Below, piece after piece: positions 17,873 to 26,133 of a DNA stretch of 64,000 bases (positions are counted from its first letter, which is position 1; each line of letters starts with the position of its first letter). The stretch spans positions 124,001 through 188,000 of the forward strand of contig JAFWMQ010000002.1 of assembly GCA_017510605.1 (NCBI GenBank), given 5' to 3'. The notes beneath the pieces were generated by a model that had not been told where the DNA came from, ran no database searches, and worked only from the letters and a program-made list of their open reading frames with translations. The DNA is from Clostridiales bacterium. GTDB taxonomy: Bacteria; Bacillota; Clostridia; Saccharofermentanales; Saccharofermentanaceae. A program made the position numbers and the translations under genes.

Positions 17873-18093
17873 GCAATTGACGGGTCTTCTATTGGTACGG
17901 AATTAGCCCCGTACAACGTGATAAGGAAGACCGCGGGATAATAGCTCCTTCCCGCAAAGTACTATTAAAAGAAAAAGTAATCATATTAGATAACCCGTAC
18001 CGAAAGGGCGGCTGCTCCCTAACCCGGAGTTCCTTGACTTACGCGTGTCGAATAGAGATTAATACCACTTTATCCAATACGGAGGTACATTAA
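17873..18093 (+). ncRNA. Structured intercistronic leader between rpmJ and rpsM (candidate cis-regulatory RNA)
   Basis: This 221-base gap holds no reading frame I can support. Helix 1 is GGTCTTC (17883-17889) with GAAGACC (17926-17932). It encloses helix 2, GTACGG (17895-17900) with CCGTAC (17909-17914). Helix 3 is GCGGGA (17933-17938) with TCCCGC (17950-17955). A short CTCC/GGAG helix is possible at 18015-18029. GGTACGG (17894-17900) is also fully complementary to CCGTACC (17995-18001), so helix 2 and this longer pairing exclude each other. There is no T run, so control would act on translation of rpsM or on RNA processing. S4 or S13 autoregulation is the natural guess, by analogy with the alpha operon. 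No experimental support is visible. Confidence 0.5.
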
Positions 18094-18462
18094 ATGGCTC
18101 GTATAGCCGGCGTAGATTTACCGAATGATAAGAGAATCGAAATTGCTCTTACGTACATTTACGGAATCGGAAGAACAAGTGCAGACAGGATCATTGCCGA
18201 TACAGGCATCAATCCCGACACACGCGTCAAGGATTTGACAGAGGATGAGGTTGCGAAGATCCGTGACCAGATCGAGAACAATTACAAGGTTGAAGGTGAC
18301 CTTAAGAGAGAAGTACAGTCCAACATCAAGAGACTTACAGATATCGGTTGCCTTCGCGGACGTCGCCACAGACTGGGACTCCCTGTAAGAGGCCAGCGTA
18401 CAAAGACTAATGCTCGTACACGTAAGGGTCCGAAGCATACAGTTGCTGGTAAGAAGAAGTAA
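18094..18462 (+). CDS. rpsM: Ribosomal protein S13 (uS13)
   Basis: 122 residues; it contacts 16S rRNA in the head of the small subunit and helps bridge to 50S. Starts [26 protein letters not shown] and ends in the basic tail [23 protein letters not shown]; the H2TH core [22 protein letters not shown] is intact. GGAGGT (18081-18086) precedes the ATG. It is the first gene after the structured 221-base leader and is followed by rpsK after 16 bases. Confidence 0.98.
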   Translation: MARIAGVDLPNDKRIEIALTYIYGIGRTSADRIIADTGINPDTRVKDLTEDEVAKIRDQIENNYKVEGDLKREVQSNIKRLTDIGCLRGRRHRLGLPVRGQRTKTNARTRKGPKHTVAGKKK

Positions 18463-18478
18463 GGTGAGGTGAGTCAAA

Positions 18479-18868
18479 ATGGCACAGAAGAAAAGCTTAA
18501 GACCCAGAAGAAGTGAGCGTAAGAACGTCGTTGACGGTCAGGCTCATATTCATGCTACATTCAACAACACAATTATTACGATTACCGACAAGCAGGGAAA
18601 TACGATTTCCTGGGCTTCTGCAGGTATGGACGCCAAGGGTTCACGTAAGGGCACGAGCTACGCAGCTCAGGTTGCTTCCGAGAAGGCTGCAAAGACAGCT
18701 TGTGATCACGGCATGAAGACTGTTGATGTTTATGTTAAGGGACCCGGATCCGGACGTGAGTCCGCAGTAAGGGCACTTGAGACAGCAGGCCTCAGAGTCA
18801 CAATGATCAAGGATGTAACACCGGTTCCGCACAACGGATGCCGCCCTCCCAAGCGCAGAAGAGTCTAA
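18479..18868 (+). CDS. rpsK: Ribosomal protein S11 (uS11)
   Basis: 129 residues; platform protein of the small subunit. Shows [49 protein letters not shown] and the C-terminal [26 protein letters not shown] upstream serves as ribosome binding site. Order rpsM-rpsK-rpsD-rpoA-rplQ is the standard alpha operon. Confidence 0.98.
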   Translation: MAQKKSLRPRRSERKNVVDGQAHIHATFNNTIITITDKQGNTISWASAGMDAKGSRKGTSYAAQVASEKAAKTACDHGMKTVDVYVKGPGSGRESAVRALETAGLRVTMIKDVTPVPHNGCRPPKRRRV

Positions 18869-18910
18869 TCTTTTGCTGGCAGAATTAGTATAGAAAAGAG
18901 GAATATAGCA

Positions 18911-19510
18911 ATGGCTAGAGATATGACACCTGTCCTCAAGAAGTGCAGAGCCCTCGGTATTGAGCCTGCTTTCTTGGGAGTAGAGAAGAAAGAATCCAAA
19001 AAGCACGGTGCATCCAGACCTCGTAAGTTAAGCGAGTACGGCATGCAGCTTAAGGAAAAGCAGAAGGCAAAGTTTATTTACGGCGTTCTCGAGAAGCCTT
19101 TCAGAAACTATTTTGAGAAGGCTCAGAAGCTCAAGTATGGTACAACCGGTGAAAACCTCATGATCCTTCTTGAGACAAGACTTGATAACGTTTTATTCAG
19201 AATGGGTCTCGCTCGTACAAGAGACGAAGCAAGACAGATCGTAAGCCACAGAGAAGTTAAGGTTAACGGCAAGATCGTTAATATTCCTTCTTATGCAGTT
19301 AAGGTTGGCGATGTAGTTGAGATCAAAGAGAAGGCTAAGAGCTCTCAGAGATTCAAGGACATCATTGAAGTTACAGGTTCCAGAGCAAATCCCGCCTGGG
19401 TAGAGGCTGACAGTGAGAAGCTTTGCGGAAAGATCCTCGCAATGCCTACAAGAGATCAGATCGAAGTACCTGTAAACGAAGTTGCTATCGTCGAGTTGTA
19501 TTCTAAGTAA
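18911..19510 (+). CDS. rpsD: Ribosomal protein S4 (uS4)
   Basis: 199 residues; 16S assembly protein, and in several bacteria the autoregulator of its own operon. Only one Cys (C12) occurs in the N-terminal region, so this is the zinc-free form. RPRKLSEYGMQLKEKQK and the S4 RNA-binding domain (LETRLDNVLFRMGLARTRDEARQIVSHREVKVNGKIV) are clear. The gap from rpsK is 42 bases with GAAAAGAGGAA before the ATG. As a possible repressor it is the first candidate ligand for the leader upstream of rpsM. Confidence 0.97.
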   Translation: MARDMTPVLKKCRALGIEPAFLGVEKKESKKHGASRPRKLSEYGMQLKEKQKAKFIYGVLEKPFRNYFEKAQKLKYGTTGENLMILLETRLDNVLFRMGLARTRDEARQIVSHREVKVNGKIVNIPSYAVKVGDVVEIKEKAKSSQRFKDIIEVTGSRANPAWVEADSEKLCGKILAMPTRDQIEVPVNEVAIVELYSK

Positions 19511-19557
19511 TAACATCCGGATCGCAAGATTTAGAATAATTCTCAGGAGGATTAAAC

Positions 19558-20508
19558 ATGATGGAAATCAGCCAGCCGACCGTTAAGTGCGTTGAAACCA
19601 ACGAGGACAAGTCCTACGGCAAATATACCATCGCCCCGCTCGAGCGCGGATTCGGCACAACACTCGGAAATTCTCTCCGCAGAGTGCTTTTGTCTTCGCT
19701 TTCCGGCGCGGCAGTAACATCTATCAAGATCGAGAAGATTAAGCATGAGTTCTCCACTGTTCCGGGTATTATTGAGGATATGACTGAGATCATCCTTAAT
19801 ATCAAGGGTATCCGCGCAAAACTTCATAACGAGTCCAACATTGTCAGCATCAGTGTCGCTAAGGGCAGAACCGGCGAGCTTACAGCAGGCGATATCGTTC
19901 ACGGACCTGAAGTTGAGATCATGAATCCTGACCACGTTATCGCTCACCTCAACGGCAGTGATGATGTATTCATGGAATTCACACTCAGCAAGGGTAGAGG
20001 ATACAACACAGCAGAGCAGAATAAGCCCGCTAAGCAGGTTATCGGTGTAATCCCGATCGATTCCATCTTCACACCTGTTAAGAAGGCTAACTACAAGGTT
20101 GAGAACACACGTGTAGGCGCCAGAACAGACTATGACAGCCTTACACTCGAGGTATGGACCGACGGAACAATTGATGTTGATGAGGCACTCTCTTCAGCAG
20201 CAAATTGCCTGATCGAACACCTTAAGTTCTTTACAGCTCTCGCTGATACGGATTCAGCTCCGAGCTTCAAGAACATCGAAGAGAGCGGTGAGCATGATTC
20301 AAAGCTTTCCGGTGTTATTGAAGATATGGATTTCTCAGTACGTACTTATAACTGTCTCAAGAGAGCACAGATCAACACAGTAGGTGATCTAGTTGCACGT
20401 TCCATGGACGAGATGATCAAGGTAAGAAACCTTGGCAAGAAGTCTCTTGAAGAGATCATTGAGAAACTCGAGGAAATGGGTCTGCACTTGAGAGAACAGG
20501 AAGACTAA
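19558..20508 (+). CDS. rpoA: RNA polymerase alpha subunit
   Basis: 316 residues; dimerises to seed assembly of RNA polymerase and contacts activators and UP elements. The N-terminal domain has the conserved FGTTLGNSLRRVLLSSLSGAAV and TLEVWTDGTIDVDEAL. The C-terminal domain from about residue 245 has the helix-hairpin-helix surface RTYNCLKRAQINTVGDLV and KVRNLGKKSLEEI. Two ATG codons occur in tandem; CAGGAGG at 19544-19550 is spaced for the first. Confidence 0.98.
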   Translation: MMEISQPTVKCVETNEDKSYGKYTIAPLERGFGTTLGNSLRRVLLSSLSGAAVTSIKIEKIKHEFSTVPGIIEDMTEIILNIKGIRAKLHNESNIVSISVAKGRTGELTAGDIVHGPEVEIMNPDHVIAHLNGSDDVFMEFTLSKGRGYNTAEQNKPAKQVIGVIPIDSIFTPVKKANYKVENTRVGARTDYDSLTLEVWTDGTIDVDEALSSAANCLIEHLKFFTALADTDSAPSFKNIEESGEHDSKLSGVIEDMDFSVRTYNCLKRAQINTVGDLVARSMDEMIKVRNLGKKSLEEIIEKLEEMGLHLREQED

Positions 20509-20534
20509 GCTTTTTTAGCAGGAGGATATATTAA

Positions 20535-21056
20535 ATGCCTAACAGGAAATTCGGCCGTGCTTCAGACCAGCGCATCGCTATTCTGAAGAATCAGGTCACA
20601 ACATTGATTATAAACGGTAAGCTTGAGACAACAGTTGCCCGCGCTAAAGAGATAAGCGCTATCGTTGAGAAGCTCGTATCTTCTGCAGTAAAGGAACAGG
20701 ATAACTACACAACTAAGGAAATCACTGTTTCCGCTGCTAAGCTTGACGGTAAGGGCAAGAAGGTCTTAAAGACAAAGACATCTAAGAGCGGCGCTAAGTA
20801 TGAAGTAGTTGACCGTGAAGTTAAGACAAAGACAGTTCAGGTTGACGCACCTTCACGTCTTGCAGCAAGAAAGGCTATGATCAAGTGGGTCAATAAGAGC
20901 CATGATGCAGACGGAAACATCATCAATCCCGTTAATAAGGTATTCGATGATATCGCACCCAGATATGCAGGCAGAAACGGTGGTTACACAAGAATCATCC
21001 GTATAGGTGCCAGACGCGGTGACGGTGCCGAGATGGCTATCTTGGAGTTCGTGTAA
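20535..21056 (+). CDS. rplQ: Ribosomal protein L17 (bL17) with an internal insertion
   Basis: 173 residues against about 113-130 in most bacteria. The N-terminal core ([39 protein letters not shown]) and C-terminal core ([36 protein letters not shown]) are normal. Between them, residues about 55-105 form an extra lysine/threonine/valine-rich segment (for example [21 protein letters not shown]) with alternating beta-strand character. It is in frame and flanked by intact sequence, so it is an insertion, not a frameshift. Last gene of the operon, followed by a terminator. Confidence 0.96.
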   Translation: MPNRKFGRASDQRIAILKNQVTTLIINGKLETTVARAKEISAIVEKLVSSAVKEQDNYTTKEITVSAAKLDGKGKKVLKTKTSKSGAKYEVVDREVKTKTVQVDAPSRLAARKAMIKWVNKSHDADGNIINPVNKVFDDIAPRYAGRNGGYTRIIRIGARRGDGAEMAILEFV

Positions 21057-21098
21057 TAATACACAAACAAAACAGGAATAATTAATTGTCAATCAGTT

Positions 21099-21133
21099 AC
21101 GGGGAAAGGTTTACATCTTTCCCCGTTCTCTTT
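21099..21133 (+). terminator. Rho-independent terminator of the rpmJ-rplQ operon
   Basis: A 10-base perfect stem ACGGGGAAAG (21099-21108) with CTTTCCCCGT (21117-21126), an 8-base loop and TCTCTTT. Confidence 0.88.
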
Positions 21134-21170
21134 AAAATGTTGCTACTAAACTTTAATCGTGGAGAATAGC

Positions 21171-22976
21171 TTGATCAACAACACTGACATCATAGAAGTA
21201 AAAGATGTGAGTTTCTCTTACGACGTCTCGGAAGAGGATTCCGGAAAAGCGCCAAGACTTGCTCTTGACGGTATTTCTGTCACGATCGAAAAAGGGTCAT
21301 ATACCGCGATATTAGGCAGTAACGGCTCAGGAAAATCCACACTTGCAAAGATAATAGATATTCTCGAAGTTCCGGACAGCGGTAAAGTCGTTATTTTCGG
21401 GAAGGATGCAGGAAATGACGATCTGTTCTGGGATATCAGATCACATTGCAGCTACGTATTTCAAAACCCCGACAACCAGATAGTCGGAACCATGATCGAA
21501 GAAGATGTTGCTTTCGGTCCGGAGAACCTGGGGATCCCGAATCCCGAACTGAGGGAACGTGTCGATCAGGCATTAAAAGACGTAGGACTTTATGAATTAA
21601 GACACAGGGAGACCATGGCTTTATCAGGTGGCCAGAAGCAGAAACTTGCAATAGCAGGTGCCCTTGCCATGCATCCCGATATACTGATCCTAGATGAAGC
21701 TACTGCTATGTTAGATCCTTCAAGCAGAGATGATTTTCTTATGCTTGTCGAGAAGATGCGGGAGGACAAAGGACTAACCCTCATTACCATCACGCATGAT
21801 ATGACAGAAGCTCTTAGATGCGACAAGATAATAATCGTCGATAAGGGTAAAGCGGTAATGGAAGGCAGGCCCGAAGAAATATTCCTCTCTGATGAATTAT
21901 GGAAATACGGTCTCAAAAGACCTGTAAAATACAATTTTGCTTTTGAGATCGCAGCACTTACGGGAAACACGATCACCATAGATGACCTGAGGTCTGATGA
22001 GACTCTTATCGACAGTCTTACAAAGATGCTTCAAAAGCCGGGCATTAAGATTCCGGAGTTCATTCCCGAAGAAGAAAGCAAGGCAGAAGAAGATATCATA
22101 ATGTCCGTAAAAAACCTGTCTTACACATATTCCGGTGGTGAGGCCAAAGCAATCGATGATATCAGTCTCGACATAAGAAAAGGGGAAGTTCTTGGAATAG
22201 TGGGCGAGAGCGGATGCGGCAAAACGACTCTGATCTCGCACATGAATGCAATATTCAGACCTGTCAACGGTGATGTTATCATTCACACTAAAGACGGTGA
22301 TCTGTCCTGCAAAAATAAAAAGGATACGATGAAGATCAGACAAAATGTCGGTCTTGTATTTCAGTATCCCGAATATCAGTTATTTGATGAGACTGTTTTT
22401 AAGGACATCGGCTACGGCCTTAAGAAAATGAAGATCTCATCCAAGGAACAGACTGTCAGGATAAGGAATGCGGCATGGAGAGTCGGTCTTACCGAGAAGG
22501 AATTAAATGCAAGTCCTTTTGAGTTGTCCGGAGGCCAGAAGAGACGCGCTGCCATGGCAGGTGTCCTGGTCATGAATCCCGGAATACTGGTTCTGGATGA
22601 ACCTGCCAGCGGACTTGATCCGAGGGGCAGACAGGAAATGTTCTCTATCATTAAGAGCCTTAAAGACAGCGGCACCACGATAGTGCTCGTTTCCCATAAT
22701 ATGGATGAAGCAGCTGTCAACTGTGACCGGTTATGCCTTATCGAAAACGGAAAGATCAAGGCCATCGGAACCCCGAAGGAATTATTCGATAAAAAGAGAG
22801 CAGAAGAATTAGGAATCCAGACACCCGGAATAACAAGGTTTTCGGGACTTCTGAAATCACGGCTTGAGAAGATATATCCGCGGGTAAAGTTTACGGATAT
22901 GTATTTCGATCCGTCGATGGAAGCCAAAGCGGTAGTTAGTTCCGTAAATAAAGCAGGTGATGCCGATGCTAAATAA
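21171..22976 (+). CDS. ecfA: ECF transporter ATPase: EcfA1 and EcfA2 fused in one chain
   Basis: 601 residues holding two complete ABC ATPase domains that are normally separate proteins. Domain 1 (about 1-275) has Walker A GSNGSGKST near residue 50, signature ALSGGQKQKLAIAGAL and Walker B ILILDEATAMLDP. Domain 2 (about 300-590) has GESGCGKTT near 346, signature ELSGGQKRRAAMAG and ILVLDEPASGLDP. Both have CbiO-type Q-loops (YVFQNPDNQIVG; LVFQYPEYQLFDE). The pair powers vitamin or metal uptake together with EcfT and exchangeable S components, none of which is encoded here. I prefer TTG 21171, with GGAG six bases upstream, to GTG 21159. The end overlaps ecfT by 11 bases. Confidence 0.92.
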   Translation: MINNTDIIEVKDVSFSYDVSEEDSGKAPRLALDGISVTIEKGSYTAILGSNGSGKSTLAKIIDILEVPDSGKVVIFGKDAGNDDLFWDIRSHCSYVFQNPDNQIVGTMIEEDVAFGPENLGIPNPELRERVDQALKDVGLYELRHRETMALSGGQKQKLAIAGALAMHPDILILDEATAMLDPSSRDDFLMLVEKMREDKGLTLITITHDMTEALRCDKIIIVDKGKAVMEGRPEEIFLSDELWKYGLKRPVKYNFAFEIAALTGNTITIDDLRSDETLIDSLTKMLQKPGIKIPEFIPEEESKAEEDIIMSVKNLSYTYSGGEAKAIDDISLDIRKGEVLGIVGESGCGKTTLISHMNAIFRPVNGDVIIHTKDGDLSCKNKKDTMKIRQNVGLVFQYPEYQLFDETVFKDIGYGLKKMKISSKEQTVRIRNAAWRVGLTEKELNASPFELSGGQKRRAAMAGVLVMNPGILVLDEPASGLDPRGRQEMFSIIKSLKDSGTTIVLVSHNMDEAAVNCDRLCLIENGKIKAIGTPKELFDKKRAEELGIQTPGITRFSGLLKSRLEKIYPRVKFTDMYFDPSMEAKAVVSSVNKAGDADAK

Positions 22977-23775
22977 TATCAGTCTTGGCAGATACTATCC
23001 TGCTCATTCATTCCTGCACGATACCGATCCGAGAGTAAAGACGATCCTTTACTTTGTTTATCTTGTAGCGATATTCATGATCAAAGAACCGGTATCGGTC
23101 GCAGTCCTTGCAGGCATTATCATTTTGCAGCTGATATTAGGAAAGATCACTCCGGGTATACTCTGGTCCACTGTAAAACCGATGATACCATTGGCTCTGT
23201 TTATCTTTCTGATCAACGTTTTTACGATCAAGGAGGGCAATGTCCTGTTCTCGTGGAAGATCATAACGATCACGGGTTACGGGCTCGGGCGCGCCGCGAT
23301 CATGTCGGTCAGATTGATATTCCTTATCATCTCCACGAGCATCCTTCTGACACTTACCACTACGCCTCTTAAGATGAGCGATGCGCTGGAAAGTCTTTTT
23401 GCGCCTTTGCAGATAATAAAGGTCCCTGTTCATGAGATGGCAATGATGATGTCGATCGCGTTAAGGTTTATCCCGACACTGGCAGCCGAGACGGATAAGA
23501 TCATGAAAGCCCAGCAGTCGCGCGGCGCGGATTATGATACAGGCAGTTTCATCAAAAAGATCAAGGGTTATATCACTGTCCTTATCCCGCTGTTCGTATC
23601 GAGCTTCAGGCGCGCGGATGAACTGGCGGTAGCGATGGACGCAAGGTGTTACAGCGGAGGAAAGGGAAGAACAAAGCTTAATCCCCTGAAGCTCACCTTG
23701 AAAGATGTGCTCGCAGGGATTGTCTTCGCACTGCTTGCGGTACTTGTGGTTGTCATTGATTTTACTTTGAGATAA
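22966..23775 (+). CDS. ecfT: ECF transporter transmembrane subunit EcfT
   Basis: Membrane scaffold joining EcfA ATPases to substrate-binding S components. About 269 residues with N-terminal HDTDPRVKTILYFVYLVAIFMI typical of the family, several hydrophobic helices, and C-terminal coupling-helix motifs containing Arg (AQQSRGADY and AMDARCYSG, the family's A-R-G/S signatures). Three starts are possible: GTG 22957, ATG 22960 and ATG 22966. The CAGG site suits 22966. It overlaps the fused ATPase gene, so the two are coupled. Its last codons form the -35 box of the next promoter. Confidence 0.92.
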   Translation: MLNNISLGRYYPAHSFLHDTDPRVKTILYFVYLVAIFMIKEPVSVAVLAGIIILQLILGKITPGILWSTVKPMIPLALFIFLINVFTIKEGNVLFSWKIITITGYGLGRAAIMSVRLIFLIISTSILLTLTTTPLKMSDALESLFAPLQIIKVPVHEMAMMMSIALRFIPTLAAETDKIMKAQQSRGADYDTGSFIKKIKGYITVLIPLFVSSFRRADELAVAMDARCYSGGKGRTKLNPLKLTLKDVLAGIVFALLAVLVVVIDFTLR

Positions 23776-23795
23776 GCGTTTTGCTGTGATAGAAT
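23767..23795 (+). promoter_or_regulatory. Promoter for the glucokinase-truA pair
   Basis: TTGAGA (23767-23772, inside the last codons of ecfT), a 17-base spacer, then TGA-TAGAAT (23787-23795), an extended -10. Same -35 hexamer as the promoter at 5799. Confidence 0.62.
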
Positions 23796-23833
23796 TTTAA
23801 ATGCTACATACTAGCGAAAGGTTGGAATATTAA

Positions 23834-24811
23834 ATGAGTTATTATTGCGGAATCGACTTAGGCGGAACCAATATCAAGGCCGGTATAGTTGACGGTGAGG
23901 GTAAGCTCCTTAACAAGTTGTCGATCAAGACCATGGCGGAAAGATCAATGGAAGAGATCATTCATGACATGGGTCAGTTGGCTGTTGACGCGATCAAGGA
24001 TGCAGGTCTTGAGATCAAGGACATTGAGTGTATTGGTATAGGTTCTCCCGGAACACCCGATAATGATGAAGGACTTCTTGTATATTCCAGCAATCTTCCT
24101 TTCAATAAAGCTCCAATGAGAAAGCTTATCAGGGAAGTAGTTGATCTCCCTGTTTATATTGATAATGATGCGAACTGCGCTGCCATGGCTGAAGCTGTTG
24201 CAGGTGCCGGAAAAGGCGCTAAAGATTCAGTTACCATCACTTTGGGAACAGGTGTAGGCGCAGGCGTTATCGTTAACGGAAGGATCTTCTCCGGATTCAA
24301 CCAGGCAGGTTCCGAGTTCGGTCACACCGTGCTTGTATCAGGCGGAGTCCAGTGCGGCTGCGGAAGAAAAGGATGCTTTGAGCAGTATGCCTCCGCGTCT
24401 GCTTTGGCGAGAATGACCAGGGAAGCAGCTGAAGCAAATCCTGATTCGATCCTCAACAGGATCCACGGTGAGGTCGGAGAATGGAATGCCCAGATCGCTT
24501 TTATGGCTATGCGTGAGGGCGACAAGGTTGCCGAAGAAGTAGTAGACAGTTACACTTCTTATCTTGCAGACGGACTTGCAAATGCCATCAACGCATTCAT
24601 GCCTGAGGTCCTTATCGTAGGCGGCGGTGTATGTAATGAAGGTGATCCGCTTCTTATCCCCATGCGTGAGAAGACCATGTCACGTCCTTACTTCGGACCC
24701 GGAGTTCCGAAGACACGTATTGCTCTTGCCCAGATGGGTAACGATGCAGGAATCGTCGGTGCAGCCATGATGGGCAAGTCATGCGTTGACGACGGCAAAA
24801 ACGGCAAGTAA
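23834..24811 (+). CDS. glcK: ROK-family glucokinase
   Basis: 325 residues. The N-terminal phosphate-binding motif GIDLGGTNIKAGIVD, the ROK signature with GSEFGHT and the zinc site CGCGRKGCFEQYAS are all present, with TLGTGVGAGVIV between them. ROK kinases with this layout phosphorylate glucose with ATP; some act on GlcNAc, mannose or polyphosphate, and I cannot exclude those. It fits a cell that splits beta-glucans by phosphorolysis (GH94) and makes glucose as the other product. It stands between ecfT and truA, which are usually adjacent in Firmicutes, so it appears inserted into that conserved block. Confidence 0.82.
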   Translation: MSYYCGIDLGGTNIKAGIVDGEGKLLNKLSIKTMAERSMEEIIHDMGQLAVDAIKDAGLEIKDIECIGIGSPGTPDNDEGLLVYSSNLPFNKAPMRKLIREVVDLPVYIDNDANCAAMAEAVAGAGKGAKDSVTITLGTGVGAGVIVNGRIFSGFNQAGSEFGHTVLVSGGVQCGCGRKGCFEQYASASALARMTREAAEANPDSILNRIHGEVGEWNAQIAFMAMREGDKVAEEVVDSYTSYLADGLANAINAFMPEVLIVGGGVCNEGDPLLIPMREKTMSRPYFGPGVPKTRIALAQMGNDAGIVGAAMMGKSCVDDGKNGK

Positions 24812-24818
24812 TTCCAAT

Positions 24819-25568
24819 ATGCCGAGAATAGCCTTTATCACTGAGTTTGACGGCACGGATTTTGCCGGATTCCAGTCCCAGGAGAATGCAAGGGCTGTTC
24901 AGGATGTTCTTGAGACTGCTTTAGAAGAGCTATATAAAACAAAGATCAGACTAACGGGGTGTTCCCGCACTGACGCAGGTGTGCATGCAAAATGTCACTT
25001 AAGTCACGCGGATGTCCCGTTTGTTATTCCTGAGGATAAATTTCCCTTGGCGATGAATGCCCTGCTTCCGGATGACGTTGCGGTAAAGAAGTCATTCTAT
25101 GTCAGTGATGACTTTTCGGCAAGGTTCGATATTAAGGGCAAAAGATACATATACAGGATATATTCTTCACCTACAAGAAGCCCGCTTCTCGACAGGAATG
25201 CATACTATTGCCCTGTCATGCCTGATGTTGCGAAAATGGAACGCGCTGCCGGATACTTTGCAGGCGAATATGATTTTGCGGCATTCTGCGCCACAGGCGG
25301 AAGCCAGAAGACTACGGTAAGACGTCTGTTCGGAGTGAAGGTTTCCGCTAACGGGGAAGACCCGTGCCGGATAGAGATAGAAGTATCAGGAGAAGCATTC
25401 CTCTATAACATGGTCAGGATAATTGCCGGAACGCTTCTTTATGTGGGACAGGGCAAGATAGATCCCGATGAAGTAAAGTCCATAATCGACAGCTGTGACA
25501 GGAGTCTTGCAGGAAAAACACTGCCTGCAAAAGGACTCACTCTTGAAGAGGTATTCATAGGCGGTTAA
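24819..25568 (+). CDS. truA: tRNA pseudouridine synthase A
   Basis: Isomerises U38-U40 in the tRNA anticodon arm. 249 residues from ATG 24819, which lies 7 bases after the glucokinase stop. An in-frame TTG at 24786 would overlap that gene and add 11 unlike residues. The catalytic Asp is in GCSRTDAGVHA (D52). Also present are GKRYIYRI, the FAAFCATGGSQKTTVR segment and the C-terminal FLYNMVRIIAGTL. The ribosome binding site is weak, so it may rely on coupling to the upstream gene. Confidence 0.95.
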   Translation: MPRIAFITEFDGTDFAGFQSQENARAVQDVLETALEELYKTKIRLTGCSRTDAGVHAKCHLSHADVPFVIPEDKFPLAMNALLPDDVAVKKSFYVSDDFSARFDIKGKRYIYRIYSSPTRSPLLDRNAYYCPVMPDVAKMERAAGYFAGEYDFAAFCATGGSQKTTVRRLFGVKVSANGEDPCRIEIEVSGEAFLYNMVRIIAGTLLYVGQGKIDPDEVKSIIDSCDRSLAGKTLPAKGLTLEEVFIGG

Positions 25569-25611
25569 GAGGACAAACGGTGTTCTTTATATTAATAAAA
25601 AATCTCTGAGG

Positions 25612-25620
25612 TGGTATAAT
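25612..25620 (+). promoter_or_regulatory. Extended -10 promoter for the nfeD-SPFH-pncB unit
   Basis: TGG followed by a perfect TATAAT (25615-25620). The -35 region (TTAATA at 25592-25597, 17-base spacing) is weak. A hairpin begins 7 bases downstream, at or next to the 5' end of the mRNA. Confidence 0.58.
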
Positions 25621-25626
25621 TATTTA

Positions 25627-25650
25627 AATGCGGGCCGGAATACCCGCATT
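25627..25650 (+). promoter_or_regulatory. 5' UTR hairpin ahead of nfeD-like gene
   Basis: AATGCGGG (25627-25634) pairs with CCCGCATT (25643-25650) around an 8-base loop, close to the predicted mRNA start and 26 bases before the ATG. No T run follows, so it is not a terminator; a 5' stabiliser is a reasonable guess. Confidence 0.5.
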
Positions 25651-25675
25651 AATTTAAAAAGGGAGGATTTAAGAA

Positions 25676-26116
25676 ATGGTTAGCTGGTGGGTTATATGGC
25701 TCGTCATCGCTATCATTATGATAATCATTGAGGTAGTAACTACCGGTCTTGCGACACTTTGGTTTGCTGTAGGCGCAATCGTTGCAATGATCATGGACCT
25801 TTGTGGTGCTCCGCTTACTGCCCAGATAATAGTGATGGCTGTCGTGTCCATTGTGTGTTTTGCCCTCTGCATGATATGGGTAAGGCCTAAGCTGGAAACG
25901 CTTCGCAAAAAGAATATCCAGCGTACAAACGCAGACAGGCTCATCGGTAGGGAAGGCATTGTTATAGTGCCTTTAAACAGGACCGAAGGCAAAGGTCAGG
26001 TAAAGGTCGACGGGCAGATTTGGAGTGCCAAGGCCGATGCGGACATTGCCGAGGGAATAAAAGTGGTCGTTAAATCGATCGAAGGTGTCAAGCTCGTAGT
26101 CGAGATAGCACCATAA
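25676..26116 (+). CDS. NfeD-like membrane protein (short form)
   Basis: 146 residues. Hydrophobic segments lie at about 4-22, 26-44 and 48-68, followed by a C-terminal OB-fold domain (LIGREGIVIVPLNRTEGKGQVKVDGQIWSAKAD, with the typical G-V-I-W pattern). This is the short NfeD1b-type protein that pairs with SPFH proteins in membrane microdomains; it lacks the ClpP-like serine protease domain of long NfeD. GGGAGG precedes the ATG. The SPFH partner follows after 17 bases. Confidence 0.88.
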   Translation: MVSWWVIWLVIAIIMIIIEVVTTGLATLWFAVGAIVAMIMDLCGAPLTAQIIVMAVVSIVCFALCMIWVRPKLETLRKKNIQRTNADRLIGREGIVIVPLNRTEGKGQVKVDGQIWSAKADADIAEGIKVVVKSIEGVKLVVEIAP

Positions 26117-26133
26117 AAAGGGAGGATTAATAT

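Noticed and set aside
17920..17960. T-box-like string ACCGCGGGATAATA in the rpmJ-rpsM gap
   Set aside because: T-box antiterminators need GGUGGNACCGCG with the UGGN that pairs to tRNA; here the preceding bases are GGAAG, there is no Stem I arrangement and no terminator. Treated as part of a different structure.
22412..22927. 171-codon minus-strand frame opposite ecfA
   Set aside because: Shadow of the second ABC domain; no start signal and no family features.
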